Assembly (NCBI GenBank): GCA_028818225.1
Contig: JAPPOG010000057.1
Location: 1-36,726, forward strand
Length of the DNA stretch: 36,726 bases
Source of the DNA: Gammaproteobacteria bacterium
GTDB lineage: Bacteria > Pseudomonadota > Gammaproteobacteria > Pseudomonadales > Pseudohongiellaceae
Reading direction: 5' to 3'
In this document: piece by piece, positions 1 through 8,829 of the stretch
How positions within the stretch are numbered: the first letter of the stretch is position 1
Layout: every line of letters starts with the position of its first letter
Program-made: the position numbers and the translations under genes
The notes under the pieces: generated by a model
Seen by the model: only the letters and a program-made list of their open reading frames with translations
The model's database searches: none
What the model was told of the DNA's origin: nothing

Positions 1-237
1 CAACTGAGCTTCGAGTAATGTTTCGCTCATGGCGGCGCAGTTGATTTTCAAAAATGACTCTCCCCAGCGCTGGGACAGAAAATGAAGTCGTGCCGCTACC
101 AATTCCTTGCCTGTTCCCCGCTCTCCAACGATCAAAACGGGCTTGTTTAGAGGAGCAACCACAGAAATATGCTCCTGCATTTCGAGAAAGCTGGCCGATT
201 CGCCGATCATTCGGGGAGGTGAGTTTCTATCTTCCAT
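1..237 (-). CDS. pspF: PspF, sigma54 enhancer-binding activator of the psp operon (5' part only)
   Basis: This is the N-terminal 79 codons of a bacterial enhancer-binding protein; the gene runs off the left edge. The protein begins MEDRNSPPRMIGESASFLEM, carries the Walker A motif GERGTGKE near residues 35-42, and continues with the usual central-domain sequence KINCAAMSE. There is no receiver or other regulatory domain before the AAA+ domain, which is the hallmark of PspF; in the family, PspA binds PspF directly to inhibit it. The start is the ATG at 237, 15 bases downstream of a perfect 15-bp palindrome. The gene is divergent from pspA across a 338-base control region. Identity rests on the fold plus the adjacent pspABC genes. 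Confidence 0.9.
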   Translation of the reverse strand, partial: MEDRNSPPRMIGESASFLEMQEHISVVAPLNKPVLIVGERGTGKELVAARLHFLSQRWGESFLKINCAAMSETLLEAQL

Positions 238-251
238 AATTATTAGTTATA

Positions 252-266
252 TCAGTAAGTTACTGA
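252..266. promoter_or_regulatory. 15-bp perfect palindrome in the pspF leader
   Basis: Seen: TCAGTAAGTTACTGA reads the same on both strands around a central base, ending 15 bases before the pspF start. Its core octamer TAAGTTAC recurs at 423-430 and, inverted, at 539-546. Inference: an operator, possibly for control of pspF itself. No known site is matched with certainty. Confidence 0.3.
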
Positions 267-335
267 GATAATTCCTGAGTGCCTAAATGCTATTTGGGGC
301 TAAGCTGGCCGCTTTTCAAGCAAATGGCGAAAATC

Positions 336-358
336 GTTAGTGAAAATTACCACTAGTT
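336..358. promoter_or_regulatory. Candidate upstream PspF-binding site
   Basis: Seen: GTTAGTG, eight bases, then CACTAGTT, an imperfect inverted repeat with TAGTG/CACTA as its exact part. Its centre is about 100 bases upstream of the GG of the sigma54 promoter, a normal distance for an enhancer. It resembles, from memory, the GTTAG...CTAAC element upstream of the E. coli pspA promoter. Footprinting would be needed to confirm it. Confidence 0.3.
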
Positions 359-443
359 AAGTTATTTAGCTATTGTCGCCGAAGGTTGGGAAAATGCGAA
401 TATTTATTTCTATATATATCAATAAGTTACGATTTTTAAAAAC

Positions 444-460
444 TTGGCACGGTACCTGCT
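444..460 (+). promoter_or_regulatory. Sigma54 (-24/-12) promoter of pspABC
   Basis: Seen: TTGGCACGGTACCTGCT, against the sigma54 consensus TGGCACG-N4-TTGCW. The -24 GG is at 446-447 and the -12 GC at 458-459, exactly 12 bases apart, with one mismatch in the TTGC block. The predicted transcript start is about 470, leaving a leader of about 105 bases before pspA. Known: psp operons are driven by sigma54 with PspF. Confidence 0.85.
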
Positions 461-480
461 CCTAGGTATGAAAACCGGTT

Positions 481-527
481 TAAAGTGATTCCGGACAAGA
501 TCAGAGAGGGAATCCTGAATCACTTTA
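481..527 (+). other. Stem-loop in the pspA mRNA leader
   Basis: Seen: TAAAGTGATTC at 481-491 is the exact reverse complement of GAATCACTTTA at 517-527 (11-bp stem, 25-base loop). Inside it, ATTCC at 488-492 and GGAAT at 509-513 can form a competing stem. It lies downstream of the predicted transcript start, so it would be in the leader RNA. It lacks a T tract, so it is not a classical terminator. Function unknown. Confidence 0.45.
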
Positions 528-548
528 GCTGCAGGTAAGTAACTTAAC

Positions 549-561
549 GGGGAATATCCCC
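549..561 (+). other. Small hairpin next to the pspA ribosome-binding site
   Basis: Seen: GGGGA-ATA-TCCCC, a perfect five-base-pair stem ending two bases before the AGAGG ribosome-binding site (563-567) of pspA. It may modulate translation initiation; this is inference. Confidence 0.35.
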
Positions 562-575
562 AAGAGGTATGAGAA

Positions 576-1265
576 ATGAGCGTTTTTTCTAGATTGTCTG
601 ACATCATCAATTCGAATATTAGCGCCTTGCTAGACAAAGCTGAAAATCCGGAGAAGATGATTCGCATGGTTATCCAGGAGATGGAAGAAACCCTGGTTGA
701 AGTACGCAGCGGCACAGCCAAAGTCATCGCTGAGAAAAAAACTCTAAGCAGACGAGCAGAGCAGCTTAAAAAACAAGCCGCTGATTGGGAGAGTAAAGCC
801 GAGCTAGCGCTTTCAAAAGGCAGAGAAGATCTCGCCAAGGCCGCATTGCTCGAAAAATCAAACATAGTTTCCAGCGTAGAGATTACCGAAAAGGATTTGC
901 TAAAACTCGACGAGACTCTCGATAAACTCAGCGTTGAAATCGAACAGCTCCAGGCTAAACTCAATGATGCCAGAGCCCGCCAGAAAACCATTGTTATGCG
1001 CACCAAGGCAACGGCTAACAGGGCTACGGTCAACCGGCATCTGACCAGTTACACTATTGACAATGCCATGGACAAATTTGAGTATTACGAGAAGAAAATT
1101 GACCAGATGGAAGGTCAGATTGATAGCGCCAGCATCGAAGCTCGCGGCCTCCAAAATGAGTTCGACGAATTGGAAAAGGAAGAATCAATCGACGCAGAAC
1201 TCGCCGAGTTAAAAAACAGGTTAAACAAGAAAGATAAAAAAGCCGAGCAAACAGACGACCAGTAG
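576..1265 (+). CDS. pspA: Phage shock protein A (PspA/IM30/Vipp1 family)
   Basis: The 229-residue protein (E. coli PspA is about 222) starts MSVFSRLSDIINSNISALLD, the typical amphipathic N-terminal helix that binds stressed inner membrane, followed by the family sequence NPEKMIRMVIQEMEETLVEV. Almost all the rest is charged, alanine-rich coiled coil. Known role: PspA forms oligomers on damaged inner membrane and restrains PspF when the membrane is intact. The start is fixed by AGAGG nine bases upstream and by the conserved N terminus. It is the first gene of pspABC, behind a sigma54 promoter, and is followed by pspB after 9 bases. The C-terminal tail after about residue 195 is strongly acidic and basic in turn. 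Confidence 0.96.
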   Translation: MSVFSRLSDIINSNISALLDKAENPEKMIRMVIQEMEETLVEVRSGTAKVIAEKKTLSRRAEQLKKQAADWESKAELALSKGREDLAKAALLEKSNIVSSVEITEKDLLKLDETLDKLSVEIEQLQAKLNDARARQKTIVMRTKATANRATVNRHLTSYTIDNAMDKFEYYEKKIDQMEGQIDSASIEARGLQNEFDELEKEESIDAELAELKNRLNKKDKKAEQTDDQ

Positions 1266-1274
1266 GAATTCATC

Positions 1275-1514
1275 ATGGGTGTTTTCGAGTTCATTATATC
1301 GATCGTAGCAATGGCCCTTGGAGCCATTACTATCTGGATCTTTCTTCTGCGCAAGAGCCGGGGTAGCTCGAATATAGAACCTCAAGGTAATTACGATATG
1401 CGCGAACTGTCAGCGATGGCAGAGTCTCTAGGAGATCGCATCGATACACTTGAAGCTATCCTCGACGCCGAAGTTCCAGATTGGCGAGAGCAGAACGAAC
1501 ATGGGGGCAGCTAA
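1275..1514 (+). CDS. pspB: Phage shock protein B (membrane regulator)
   Basis: A 79-residue protein with one N-terminal membrane segment (about residues 3-25) followed by a basic turn, LLRKSRG, and a soluble helical tail, which is the PspB plan (E. coli about 74 residues). The tail includes DMRELSAMAESLGDRIDTLE, matching the conserved leucine-zipper-like C-terminal helix of the family. Known role: PspB works with PspC at the inner membrane to capture PspA and release PspF on stress. It lies 9 bases after pspA; its end nearly touches or overlaps pspC, so the three are co-translated. Confidence 0.9.
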   Translation: MGVFEFIISIVAMALGAITIWIFLLRKSRGSSNIEPQGNYDMRELSAMAESLGDRIDTLEAILDAEVPDWREQNEHGGS

Positions 1515-1515
1515 T

Positions 1516-2361
1516 ATGCGATTAGATCGGGAAAATGCCCGCTGCCTGGGCGTTTGTGCCGGCATAGCAAACTGGCTTGATGTTCCGGCGACACTGGTAC
1601 GAATCGTATTCGTTATTTGCGTAATTGCCTGGCCACCTTTCCTGCTGGGATATTTCATTCTTTATTTTTGTTTAGACAAAGATCTGACCCCTGAAAAAGT
1701 GCAGGACTACTTTAGCAGCGCACCTTCTGCTGAACATTTTCGCAAACTGAACTACCGTAAACCTATTTACAGGAATGAACGGGATAAAAAGATTGCCGGC
1801 GTTTGTGCAGGTATTGCAGACTATCTGGAAGTTAGTTCCTTTTCTGTCCGAGCAGTCACGCTGCTATCACTCTTTATTTTCGGTCCATTCACATTCTGGG
1901 CTTATGTAATTTGCTGGTTTGTATTCGATCCAGATCCTAATGGGCCAGACCCTGATGTTTATGAGTCCAAGATGCGGCGGCGCGAACATCGACGTCAACG
2001 TAAAGCAGAACGGCGCGCCCGTCGAGAAGAAAGAAGGCAGGCACGAGCTTCAAGAAAAACCCGCAAGAGTTACGCCAACGAGGAGTTTCATGAAGATATT
2101 GAAGATTTCGAAGACAAAATCCAGGAAGCCGCCGATGAAGTCCATCTGGAGCTGAAGGCTGAATTGGGAAATGCCTTCAATGGATTTAAAAAATCATCTA
2201 GCAAGCGAAAAAGCCATATCGATGCAGCAGAGACCGGACCCAGTTACTCTCGCACAGAATGTACGGAAATCTACAGCAGTTTGGAAAAACGGCTGCGGGA
2301 AATTGAAGCTTTCATGACCTCGAAGAAATTCCGGCTTCACTGTCAACTTAACCGCATCTAG
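1516..2361 (+). CDS. pspC: PspC with two tandem PspC domains
   Basis: This 281-residue protein is far longer than classical PspC (about 119). It has two successive PspC domains: residues 1-57, with CLGVCAGIANWLDVPATLVR and a membrane segment, and about residues 75-140, with KIAGVCAGIADYLEVSSFSV and a second membrane segment. Then come a very basic arginine-rich stretch (about 148-180), an acidic helix, and a terminal LEKRLREIEAFMTSKKFRL segment like the end of many marine PspC proteins. The start chosen is the ATG at 1516, with GGGGG nine bases upstream; an in-frame ATG at 1501 would overlap pspB and add five residues. Known role: inner-membrane partner of PspB. The duplicated sensing domain is the odd feature. 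Confidence 0.9.
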   Translation: MRLDRENARCLGVCAGIANWLDVPATLVRIVFVICVIAWPPFLLGYFILYFCLDKDLTPEKVQDYFSSAPSAEHFRKLNYRKPIYRNERDKKIAGVCAGIADYLEVSSFSVRAVTLLSLFIFGPFTFWAYVICWFVFDPDPNGPDPDVYESKMRRREHRRQRKAERRARREERRQARASRKTRKSYANEEFHEDIEDFEDKIQEAADEVHLELKAELGNAFNGFKKSSSKRKSHIDAAETGPSYSRTECTEIYSSLEKRLREIEAFMTSKKFRLHCQLNRI

Positions 2362-2486
2362 CCTCGCACATTAGGCGCATTTCCACAGGAAAAAACCTCA
2401 CCAGGCAATACATTCTTTGCTCCCACAAAGGAGAACCAAGTACACTTGACCCTTAACTGAGAAAAGTCAGTCAATTCGGGTAAGTT

Positions 2487-3092
2487 ATGAAGTTCTGTCA
2501 TCAATGTGCAGCGCCATTAAAAGTGCGAATTCCAGAAGGCGACGACAAACCGCGCCACTGTTGTGATGATTGCGATACGATTTTTTATCAGAACCCTAAA
2601 AATGTAGTTGGCACGCTACCCGTGCATGAAAATAAAGTACTGCTTTGTAAGAGAGCTATCCAACCTCGCATAGGCAAATGGACTCTACCCGCGGGATTTA
2701 TGGAAAATGGAGAATCAAGTCTTAACGGAGCGATCAGAGAAACCAAGGAGGAAGCAGGAGCCATAGTCAGAGTAGCCGAAAACAGCCTTTACACTCTGTT
2801 CAATCTACCAACTATTAATCAGGTTTACATGTTCTTCAGGGCAGAACTCGAAAACCTGAGTTTCAATCCTGGATTAGAATCGGAAGAAGTCGCCCTGTTC
2901 AGCGAAGATGAGATACCCTGGTCCGAGATTGCGTTTCCAGTCGTAAGAAGCACACTGGAACATTATTTTCAGGATATCAAATCAAGCCACTTCCCCGTCC
3001 GCATGTTTGACGTACACCATGGCAAAGATCGCACAATCACTACTAACCTTATAAGTATCAGTCACCACGTAAAGCTAACAGGTTTAGAATAA
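2487..3092 (+). CDS. Zinc-ribbon Nudix hydrolase
   Basis: The 201-residue protein has an N-terminal zinc ribbon (C4, C7, C26, C29) and a complete Nudix box at residues 70-92: G70, E76, and RETKEEAGA at 84-92, fitting G-x5-E-x7-REUxEExGU. Nudix enzymes cleave nucleoside diphosphates linked to another moiety; zinc-ribbon members are often ADP-ribose or NAD(H) pyrophosphatase-like, but the substrate cannot be set from sequence. No signal peptide, so cytoplasmic. It stands alone, 125 bases after pspC and on the same strand. The start codon is ATG with only a weak GGG upstream. Confidence 0.85.
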   Translation: MKFCHQCAAPLKVRIPEGDDKPRHCCDDCDTIFYQNPKNVVGTLPVHENKVLLCKRAIQPRIGKWTLPAGFMENGESSLNGAIRETKEEAGAIVRVAENSLYTLFNLPTINQVYMFFRAELENLSFNPGLESEEVALFSEDEIPWSEIAFPVVRSTLEHYFQDIKSSHFPVRMFDVHHGKDRTITTNLISISHHVKLTGLE

Positions 3093-3515
3093 AGCCTGTT
3101 TGGCGCATGGTGGTAAGCGCCAGGTTGATAGTCGCTGGCAATATGCCAGGAATAGATCTTCTCTCCTGATCGAGGCCTTGTCGCCCCAAGCCCCAGAATC
3201 TGGAACCATAGTGCTTTAATTTGTAGGAAGATTCTGTAGTTGCCTAAATCGAGTACGATCACCGGCTAACTACAAATATAAAAACTGCAACTAAACCAGA
3301 GTGACAAATGATTTTCCAAGGGGAGCCTAACAAGTCGTAAACCACGTCACAAAACGACAAATACACCGCTACTTTGTCCCAAAAACTTCCCACAATATTG
3401 ATGAGTTATGTTAACCTGACAAGCATTCGGTCGCTTCAGCCTTGGGACGTATCGAAAAGAGCGCTGTTAAGACCACCAGACTGAAAGCGTAATTAGCGAT
3501 TAGGATGAAAAGCCC
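3093..3515. other. 423-base intergenic region with small hairpins
   Basis: No coding frame is convincing here. Two short stem-loops follow the Nudix gene: GGCGC/GCGCC (3102-3121, ten-base loop) and CTGGCA-ATA-TGCCAG (3135-3149). Neither has a T tract, so they are only weak terminator candidates. GTCCCAA (about 3377) and TTGGGAC (about 3443) form a distant inverted repeat. The promoter of the following regulator gene must lie here, but no clear -35/-10 pair stands out. Confidence 0.4.
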
Positions 3516-4511
3516 TTGGAACTTCTTCTATTTCCTTCCCTGTTTGCTATTTACCTGAAGATCGCTATCTTCATGCGCTACCACGATTCCCTGCGCCGGG
3601 AAAATTTAAATCTCGGAATCTTCTTTATCGCTGTGTTCTTGCTGAACATTGTAGAATTTATTGCGTTCAGGCCAGAGTTTAGCGAACAAACTGCCCTGTT
3701 AATCCTCGCAGCTTACTATTGTTGTGTAGTTTTTATTGTCCACGGCTATGTGAGTCTTTGTCTGGAGTATTCAGAGTTCACTTGGCACTTACCGAAAGTA
3801 AAGCTAGCAATGAACGTTTTGCTGGCTTTTCTGGTTGTTTCACTGATCTTCGATCGCTCAATTATTGACTCCGCTGTAGTTACACCAGGCGGTTTAGCTC
3901 TTACCAAAGTTGAGGGAAGTTCATACTGGATCGTACAACTCTATCTGCTTGGCTTCGTATCGTTTGGCGCAGGTCTGCTGTTTCTTGGATTCGCTAAATT
4001 GCGATCGAACCTAAGCAGGCAGCGCTGTTTCGTCATGTTAATCAGCACGCTACCCGCAGCTGCCATTGCCGTTGTGGTTGTTATAGCACAGGAACTCGGT
4101 TCTACTATTACCGCGGCCATAGTGATGTCCCTGGCGTTTACCTTGATGCTCGGGGTTTTGGTTTATGCAGAAGAAAAGACCAGGCTATTTCGTTTGCTCA
4201 CCTTTGTTCCATTTACCAGGGAACGAAAGCTTCATAAACAATTACTGGATCGGATTACTAATTGCATATCCATCAATGACGATCCCTCGCAGAATAGTGC
4301 TTTGAATCTGAAGTCGATGATGAAGGATCTGGAAGGTACAGTAGTTAAACATGTGCTGGATTACTATGGCGGAAACCAGAAGCTGACTGCCAGAGCGTTG
4401 GGTGTATCCGAGGCTACTGTTTCCAGAAGAGCGCGGGCGGCAAATCGTAAGTCACAAGAAAAAGACCTGACACCAGTCTATACTCCTGATTCCATCCGCA
4501 TTACACAATAA
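3516..4511 (+). CDS. Seven-TM membrane protein with a C-terminal Fis-type helix-turn-helix
   Basis: The 331-residue protein has about seven hydrophobic segments in its first 215 residues (near 2-19, 32-50, 58-85, 96-113, 137-160, 170-190, 195-215), like the 7TM sensor domains of some histidine kinases. It has no kinase domain. Instead a short linker leads to a Fis/NtrC-type DNA-binding helix-turn-helix at about 270-312, with GGNQKLTARALGVSEATVSR as the core. It is therefore a likely membrane-anchored one-component transcription regulator; the signal and targets are unknown. The start is TTG at 3516, with AGGA ten bases upstream; the next ATG (3573) would cut the first membrane segment. Its 3' end overlaps the convergent NIF3-like gene by 34 bases. 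No sigma54-interaction domain is seen. Confidence 0.75.
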   Translation: MELLLFPSLFAIYLKIAIFMRYHDSLRRENLNLGIFFIAVFLLNIVEFIAFRPEFSEQTALLILAAYYCCVVFIVHGYVSLCLEYSEFTWHLPKVKLAMNVLLAFLVVSLIFDRSIIDSAVVTPGGLALTKVEGSSYWIVQLYLLGFVSFGAGLLFLGFAKLRSNLSRQRCFVMLISTLPAAAIAVVVVIAQELGSTITAAIVMSLAFTLMLGVLVYAEEKTRLFRLLTFVPFTRERKLHKQLLDRITNCISINDDPSQNSALNLKSMMKDLEGTVVKHVLDYYGGNQKLTARALGVSEATVSRRARAANRKSQEKDLTPVYTPDSIRITQ

Positions 4512-4804
4512 GCCACTTCTTCATAGGGGTGGGATGATTTCATAGCCTCGATTACGCCCTGCAGACTTGATTCTGTGCAAACCATTTCCACCTTGTATTC
4601 TGCAACGGTTTCAATCTTGTCCCGGGTACCGAGGAAAGGTTTACTTCCTTCCAGTGGCCGATACTGACCCTGTCCCAGGGTTTGCCAGGCACAGGCATCA
4701 TAATCTCCTACCCTGCCAGCGCCAGCATCGAACATTGCCAACTTAACTGGTTCAAGATGGCTTTCCGGCACATAAAATTCAATTTTAAATAGCTGATCAA
4801 CCAT
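4478..4804 (-). CDS. Small NIF3/YqfO-like protein
   Basis: A 108-residue protein starting MVDQLFKIEFYVPESHLEPV and ending with SSHPYEEVAYCVMRMESG. This matches the stand-alone version of the domain inserted in NIF3/YqfO proteins (the YqfO N/C-terminal-type small domain, structurally CutA-like) found singly in Pseudomonas relatives. The molecular function of this short form is not known. It follows purL with a 3-base gap, so it is probably the last gene of that transcript. It converges on, and overlaps by 34 bases, the 7TM-HTH gene. Confidence 0.75.
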   Translation of the reverse strand: MVDQLFKIEFYVPESHLEPVKLAMFDAGAGRVGDYDACAWQTLGQGQYRPLEGSKPFLGTRDKIETVAEYKVEMVCTESSLQGVIEAMKSSHPYEEVAYCVMRMESGV

Positions 4805-4807
4805 TGT

Positions 4808-7800
4808 TTAATCAAGCCAGCGTCTGGCATTGCGAAACATTCGCATGCTTGGTGCATCTTCAGTCCAGTCATCTGGATGCCAGGAATTTTGACAGGCACG
4901 AAATACTCTTTCCGGATGCGGCATCATTGTGGTCACACGGCCGTCTGTACTGGTTAACCCGGCGATGCCCTGCGGAGACCCATTTGGATTAGCCGGGTAA
5001 TTTTGCGCGATATCACCGCTATTATCGACGTAACGAATGCTTACCAGACCAGCATCATTAAGCGCCTGCTGTGCGGCTTCATCTGCAAACAGTGCTCGTC
5101 CTTCCCCATGAGCTACTGCTAAAGGGAATTGCGATCCTGCCATGTCAGTTAAAAACACTGAAGGTGAATTTTCTACTTTTACCAGGGATAACCGACCTTC
5201 GAATTGCTCAGAGCGATTGCGCACAAAGGCAGGCCAATGGTCTGCACCCGGAATCAGATCCCGCAACAAAGAAACCATCTGACAGCCATTGCATACGCCC
5301 AGACTCAAGGTATTGGGGTCCTCAAAAAAGCTGGTGAATTCGGAGCGCACTTTCTCGTTAAACAAAATTGACTTCGCCCAACCACCACCAGCTCCCAACA
5401 CGTCGCCATAAGAGAAGCCGCCACAGGCAACCACGACATTGAATTCATCCAGCTTAACTCGTTCGTCAATGATGTCTGTCATATGAACATCGATGGCACT
5501 AAAGCGAGCACGATCGAATGCGGCAGCCATTTCAATCTGACCGTTCACACCCTGCTCCCTTAATATTGCGACTTTGGGTTGTATATTTCGGTTTACATAA
5601 GGCGCGGTAATGTCTTCATTGAGACCGAAACCCAGCACAACATTCATACCCGGATCATCTGCCTGAAGGATTTGATCAAATTCTTCTTTGGCACAGTCCG
5701 AGTTATCGCGAATACTCTGCATGTGATAGCTGGTCTCCGACCAGGTGCGTTGTAAATCGATTCGGCCTTTACTAAAAACTTGCTGCTCTCCTGAAGAAAT
5801 TCTTATTTCATCAGCCAGGTTAGGTTTTCCTATCACATGTAGACAGTCTTGCAATTCATAATTACTTGCCAACCTTGCCACAGCTTCAAGATGCTCATCT
5901 TTTACCTGAACAACAATACCGATCTCCTCCGCAAATAGACCGGGCAGTATCGTTTCTTCATCTGCCAGTCCTGCCAGCTGTATATCGACACCGCAGTGTC
6001 CGGCAAAACACATCTCCGCAATCGTAGTAAATAATCCCCCATCGGACCGATCGTGGTAAGCGAGGCATAAATTGCTCTTGTGACAATCCTGAACAAAACC
6101 GAAAAGATTCTTTAGATCATCCGCATTATCAAGGTCTGGTACCTCGCTATTAAGTTGCCGAAACACCTGTGCCAATGCCGATGCCCCCAGGCGATGCTTT
6201 CCTCGCCCGAGATCCAGCAGCAGCAGACTGGAAGGCCCAAGGTCAGTGCGCAGCTGAGGTGTGCAAGATTTGCGTAAGTCAGTTACCGGCGCGAAAGCGG
6301 AAATAATCAAGGAAAGCGGTGCCGTGTTGCTGCGCTCTTCGCCCCTTTCCTGCCAAACTGTGCGCATGGACATGGAGTCCTTACCAACAGGAATACAAAT
6401 GCCTAGTTGAGGGCATAAATCCATGCCCACAGCTTCGACCGTTGCAAAAAGTTTCGCGTCTTCGGCGCCATGGCCGGCAGCGACCATCCAGTTCGCCGAC
6501 AACTTAATATCGCCAATCTTTGCAATCGGTGCAGCAGCAATATTGGTAATCGCTTCCGCTATCGCCATGCGCCCGGACGCAGGCGCATCGAATAGTGCCA
6601 ATGGCGTGCGTTCACCCATGGCCATGGCTTCACCGGTATAGTGATTATAGGAAGTGGCTGTAATCGCCGCATCGGCAACAGGGACTTGCCAGGGCCCCAC
6701 CATCTGATCCCGGTGTACCAGGCCGGTAATGGTTCGATCGCCGATGGTAATCAAAAAGTTCTTATTAGCAACCGTGGGCAGAGAAAGTACCCGCTTTACG
6801 GCTTCATCAATGGTGATGGCACTGACATCAAATTTTTCCGGTGCTACCTGACCACCACGAACGTCGCGATGCATTTTTGGCGGCTTGCCAAATAACACCT
6901 CCATGGGCAAATCGATAGGATTATTATCGAAGTGTTCATCATGCAGTCGAATATGTTTCTCTGCTGTTGTCTCGCCCACTATCGCATAAGGACAACGCTC
7001 TCTCTGACAGAGCTTAGCGAAAACTTCGAGATCCTGAGGCGCTACTGCCAGCACATACCGCTCCTGCGCTTCGTTACACCAGATTTCCAGAGGCGACATC
7101 TGCGCTTCGGCATTAGGAATATCCCGTAAATTAAAAGAGCCACCACAGCCACCGTCTTTAACTAATTCTGGCAATGCATTTGAAAGCCCGCCTGCGCCCA
7201 CGTCATGAATAAAGGCTATGGGATTCTGCTCTCCGAGCTGCCAGCAGCGATCGATGACTTCCTGGCAGCGGCGTTCCATTTCGGCGTTATCCCGTTGTAC
7301 CGAGGCGAAATCCAGCTCCTCGTTACCAACCCCAGAGGCCATGGAAGAAGCAGCACCACCACCGAGCCCAATTAACATTGCTGGCCCGCCCAGGACAACG
7401 AGTTTTGCTCCGATTTCTATATCGCCTTTCGCAACATGAGGTTCACGAATATTGCCGATGCCGCCGGCAATCATAATTGGCTTATGGTAACCACGAGTCT
7501 CAATTTGACCCGCCTCATTCACTACGTTTTCTTCGAAGCTACGGAAATAACCACAAAGTGCCGGTCTGCCATATTCATTATTAAATGCAGCTCCACCGAT
7601 TGGGCCTTCGATCATGATATCCAGCGCCGAGGCGATATGTGCTGGTTTACCCAGGTCTTCTTCCCAGGCTTGGGGTAAAGCAGGTATCCGCAGGTTAGAG
7701 ACGCTAAATCCAGTGAGACCGGCTTTTGGCTTGGCGCCGATTCCCGTCGCTCCTTCGTCGCGAATTTCCCCTCCGGATCCAGTTGACGCGCCCGGATAGG

Positions 7801-8713
7801 GCGCAATCGCAGTCGGATGATTGTGGGTCTCCACCTTCATCAGGATGTGCACCGGCTCATCATTAAAACCGTATTGCTTCGATTGGGGGTCGGGGAAAAA
7901 TCTGGCACTGTCATGGCCCCGCATGACCGCTGCATTGTCTGCATAAGCGGACAGCACATTATCCGGAGACTTTGCGTGGGTGTGGCGGATCATCGAAAAC
8001 AAAGACCGGTCTTTTGCTGCACCATCCACGGTCCAGCTGGCATTAAAAATCTTGTGTCGACAATGCTCAGAGTTTGCCTGGGCAAACATCATCAACTCGA
8101 TATCATTAGGGGCTCGTCCCAGCTTGTGAAATTGCTCAAAGAGATAATCAATTTCATCGTCAGCCAGCGCCAGACCCATCTGCAGGTTGGCCTGCGCCAA
8201 AGCCGACCTGCCTGGGGATAAATCCACTGAGGTAAGCGCTGTAGGTTCGGCAGAAGCAAACAGGATCTGCGCATTGTCGATCGCATCCAATATCGCCTGG
8301 GTCATGCGGTCATGCAGTAAGCTATCCAACTGGGAAAGCTGCTGGTTATCCAATTGTTCTGTGCATCCCACGGTAAAAAGAGTCCCTCTTTCTATGCGCT
8401 GGATTTGGTGCAAACCACAATTGTGCAGAATATCGGTGGCTTTACTGGACCACGGCGATATTGTGCCGGGACGAGGCACTACCAACCTGACGACTGCCAA
8501 ATGCCCCCCGGGAATCGCCGTTGCCGGATCACCATAGTTCAACAAAGAGCATAGCTCTGCGGAATCAGCAGCAACAAAGTCGTTTTCACAATCTACAAAA
8601 TGTACAAATTGTGCGTTCAGGGAGCTTACGATTGGGAGAGAGGCTTGTAGAGTGCGGAGTAATTTTGCAGATTTGAAAGCAGATAGAGCTGCCGCTCCAA
8701 ACAATGCTTGCAT
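4808..8713 (-). CDS. purL: Phosphoribosylformylglycinamidine (FGAM) synthase, large single-chain type
   Basis: The 1301-residue enzyme converts FGAR, glutamine and ATP to FGAM in de novo purine synthesis (cytoplasm). Length and order fit gammaproteobacterial PurL: an N-terminal PurS-like domain (from [19 protein letters not shown]), the linker with [11 protein letters not shown], duplicated AIR-synthase-type ATP-binding halves (for example [19 protein letters not shown]), and a C-terminal class I glutamine amidotransferase. In the last domain the nucleophile is C1141 in GVCNGCQ, with H1266 and E1268 in MPHPER. Start is the ATG at 8713, agreeing with the family N terminus. It is preceded by an unrelated lipoprotein gene and followed closely by the NIF3-like gene. 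All key residues look intact. Confidence 0.97.
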   Translation of the reverse strand: MQALFGAAALSAFKSAKLLRTLQASLPIVSSLNAQFVHFVDCENDFVAADSAELCSLLNYGDPATAIPGGHLAVVRLVVPRPGTISPWSSKATDILHNCGLHQIQRIERGTLFTVGCTEQLDNQQLSQLDSLLHDRMTQAILDAIDNAQILFASAEPTALTSVDLSPGRSALAQANLQMGLALADDEIDYLFEQFHKLGRAPNDIELMMFAQANSEHCRHKIFNASWTVDGAAKDRSLFSMIRHTHAKSPDNVLSAYADNAAVMRGHDSARFFPDPQSKQYGFNDEPVHILMKVETHNHPTAIAPYPGASTGSGGEIRDEGATGIGAKPKAGLTGFSVSNLRIPALPQAWEEDLGKPAHIASALDIMIEGPIGGAAFNNEYGRPALCGYFRSFEENVVNEAGQIETRGYHKPIMIAGGIGNIREPHVAKGDIEIGAKLVVLGGPAMLIGLGGGAASSMASGVGNEELDFASVQRDNAEMERRCQEVIDRCWQLGEQNPIAFIHDVGAGGLSNALPELVKDGGCGGSFNLRDIPNAEAQMSPLEIWCNEAQERYVLAVAPQDLEVFAKLCQRERCPYAIVGETTAEKHIRLHDEHFDNNPIDLPMEVLFGKPPKMHRDVRGGQVAPEKFDVSAITIDEAVKRVLSLPTVANKNFLITIGDRTITGLVHRDQMVGPWQVPVADAAITATSYNHYTGEAMAMGERTPLALFDAPASGRMAIAEAITNIAAAPIAKIGDIKLSANWMVAAGHGAEDAKLFATVEAVGMDLCPQLGICIPVGKDSMSMRTVWQERGEERSNTAPLSLIISAFAPVTDLRKSCTPQLRTDLGPSSLLLLDLGRGKHRLGASALAQVFRQLNSEVPDLDNADDLKNLFGFVQDCHKSNLCLAYHDRSDGGLFTTIAEMCFAGHCGVDIQLAGLADEETILPGLFAEEIGIVVQVKDEHLEAVARLASNYELQDCLHVIGKPNLADEIRISSGEQQVFSKGRIDLQRTWSETSYHMQSIRDNSDCAKEEFDQILQADDPGMNVVLGFGLNEDITAPYVNRNIQPKVAILREQGVNGQIEMAAAFDRARFSAIDVHMTDIIDERVKLDEFNVVVACGGFSYGDVLGAGGGWAKSILFNEKVRSEFTSFFEDPNTLSLGVCNGCQMVSLLRDLIPGADHWPAFVRNRSEQFEGRLSLVKVENSPSVFLTDMAGSQFPLAVAHGEGRALFADEAAQQALNDAGLVSIRYVDNSGDIAQNYPANPNGSPQGIAGLTSTDGRVTTMMPHPERVFRACQNSWHPDDWTEDAPSMRMFRNARRWLD

Positions 8714-8829
8714 CTAGACGAAATCCAAAATACGAGTCCGGATTTAACCGGTGTTACTGCGAAATAGCGCACGAAAAACGAGGTGTAATAATAATCTATT
8801 TGAATGAGGAATTCAGGAAAAACTGAAGA

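Noticed and set aside
419..1033. Long minus-strand open frame (204 codons) opposite pspA
   Set aside because: It is antisense to a certain gene, is serine-rich low-complexity sequence and has no family features.
8761..8827. PurR-like operator upstream of purL
   Set aside because: No sequence close to the 16-base PurR palindrome is present; only a small TTCAG/CTGAA hairpin was found.
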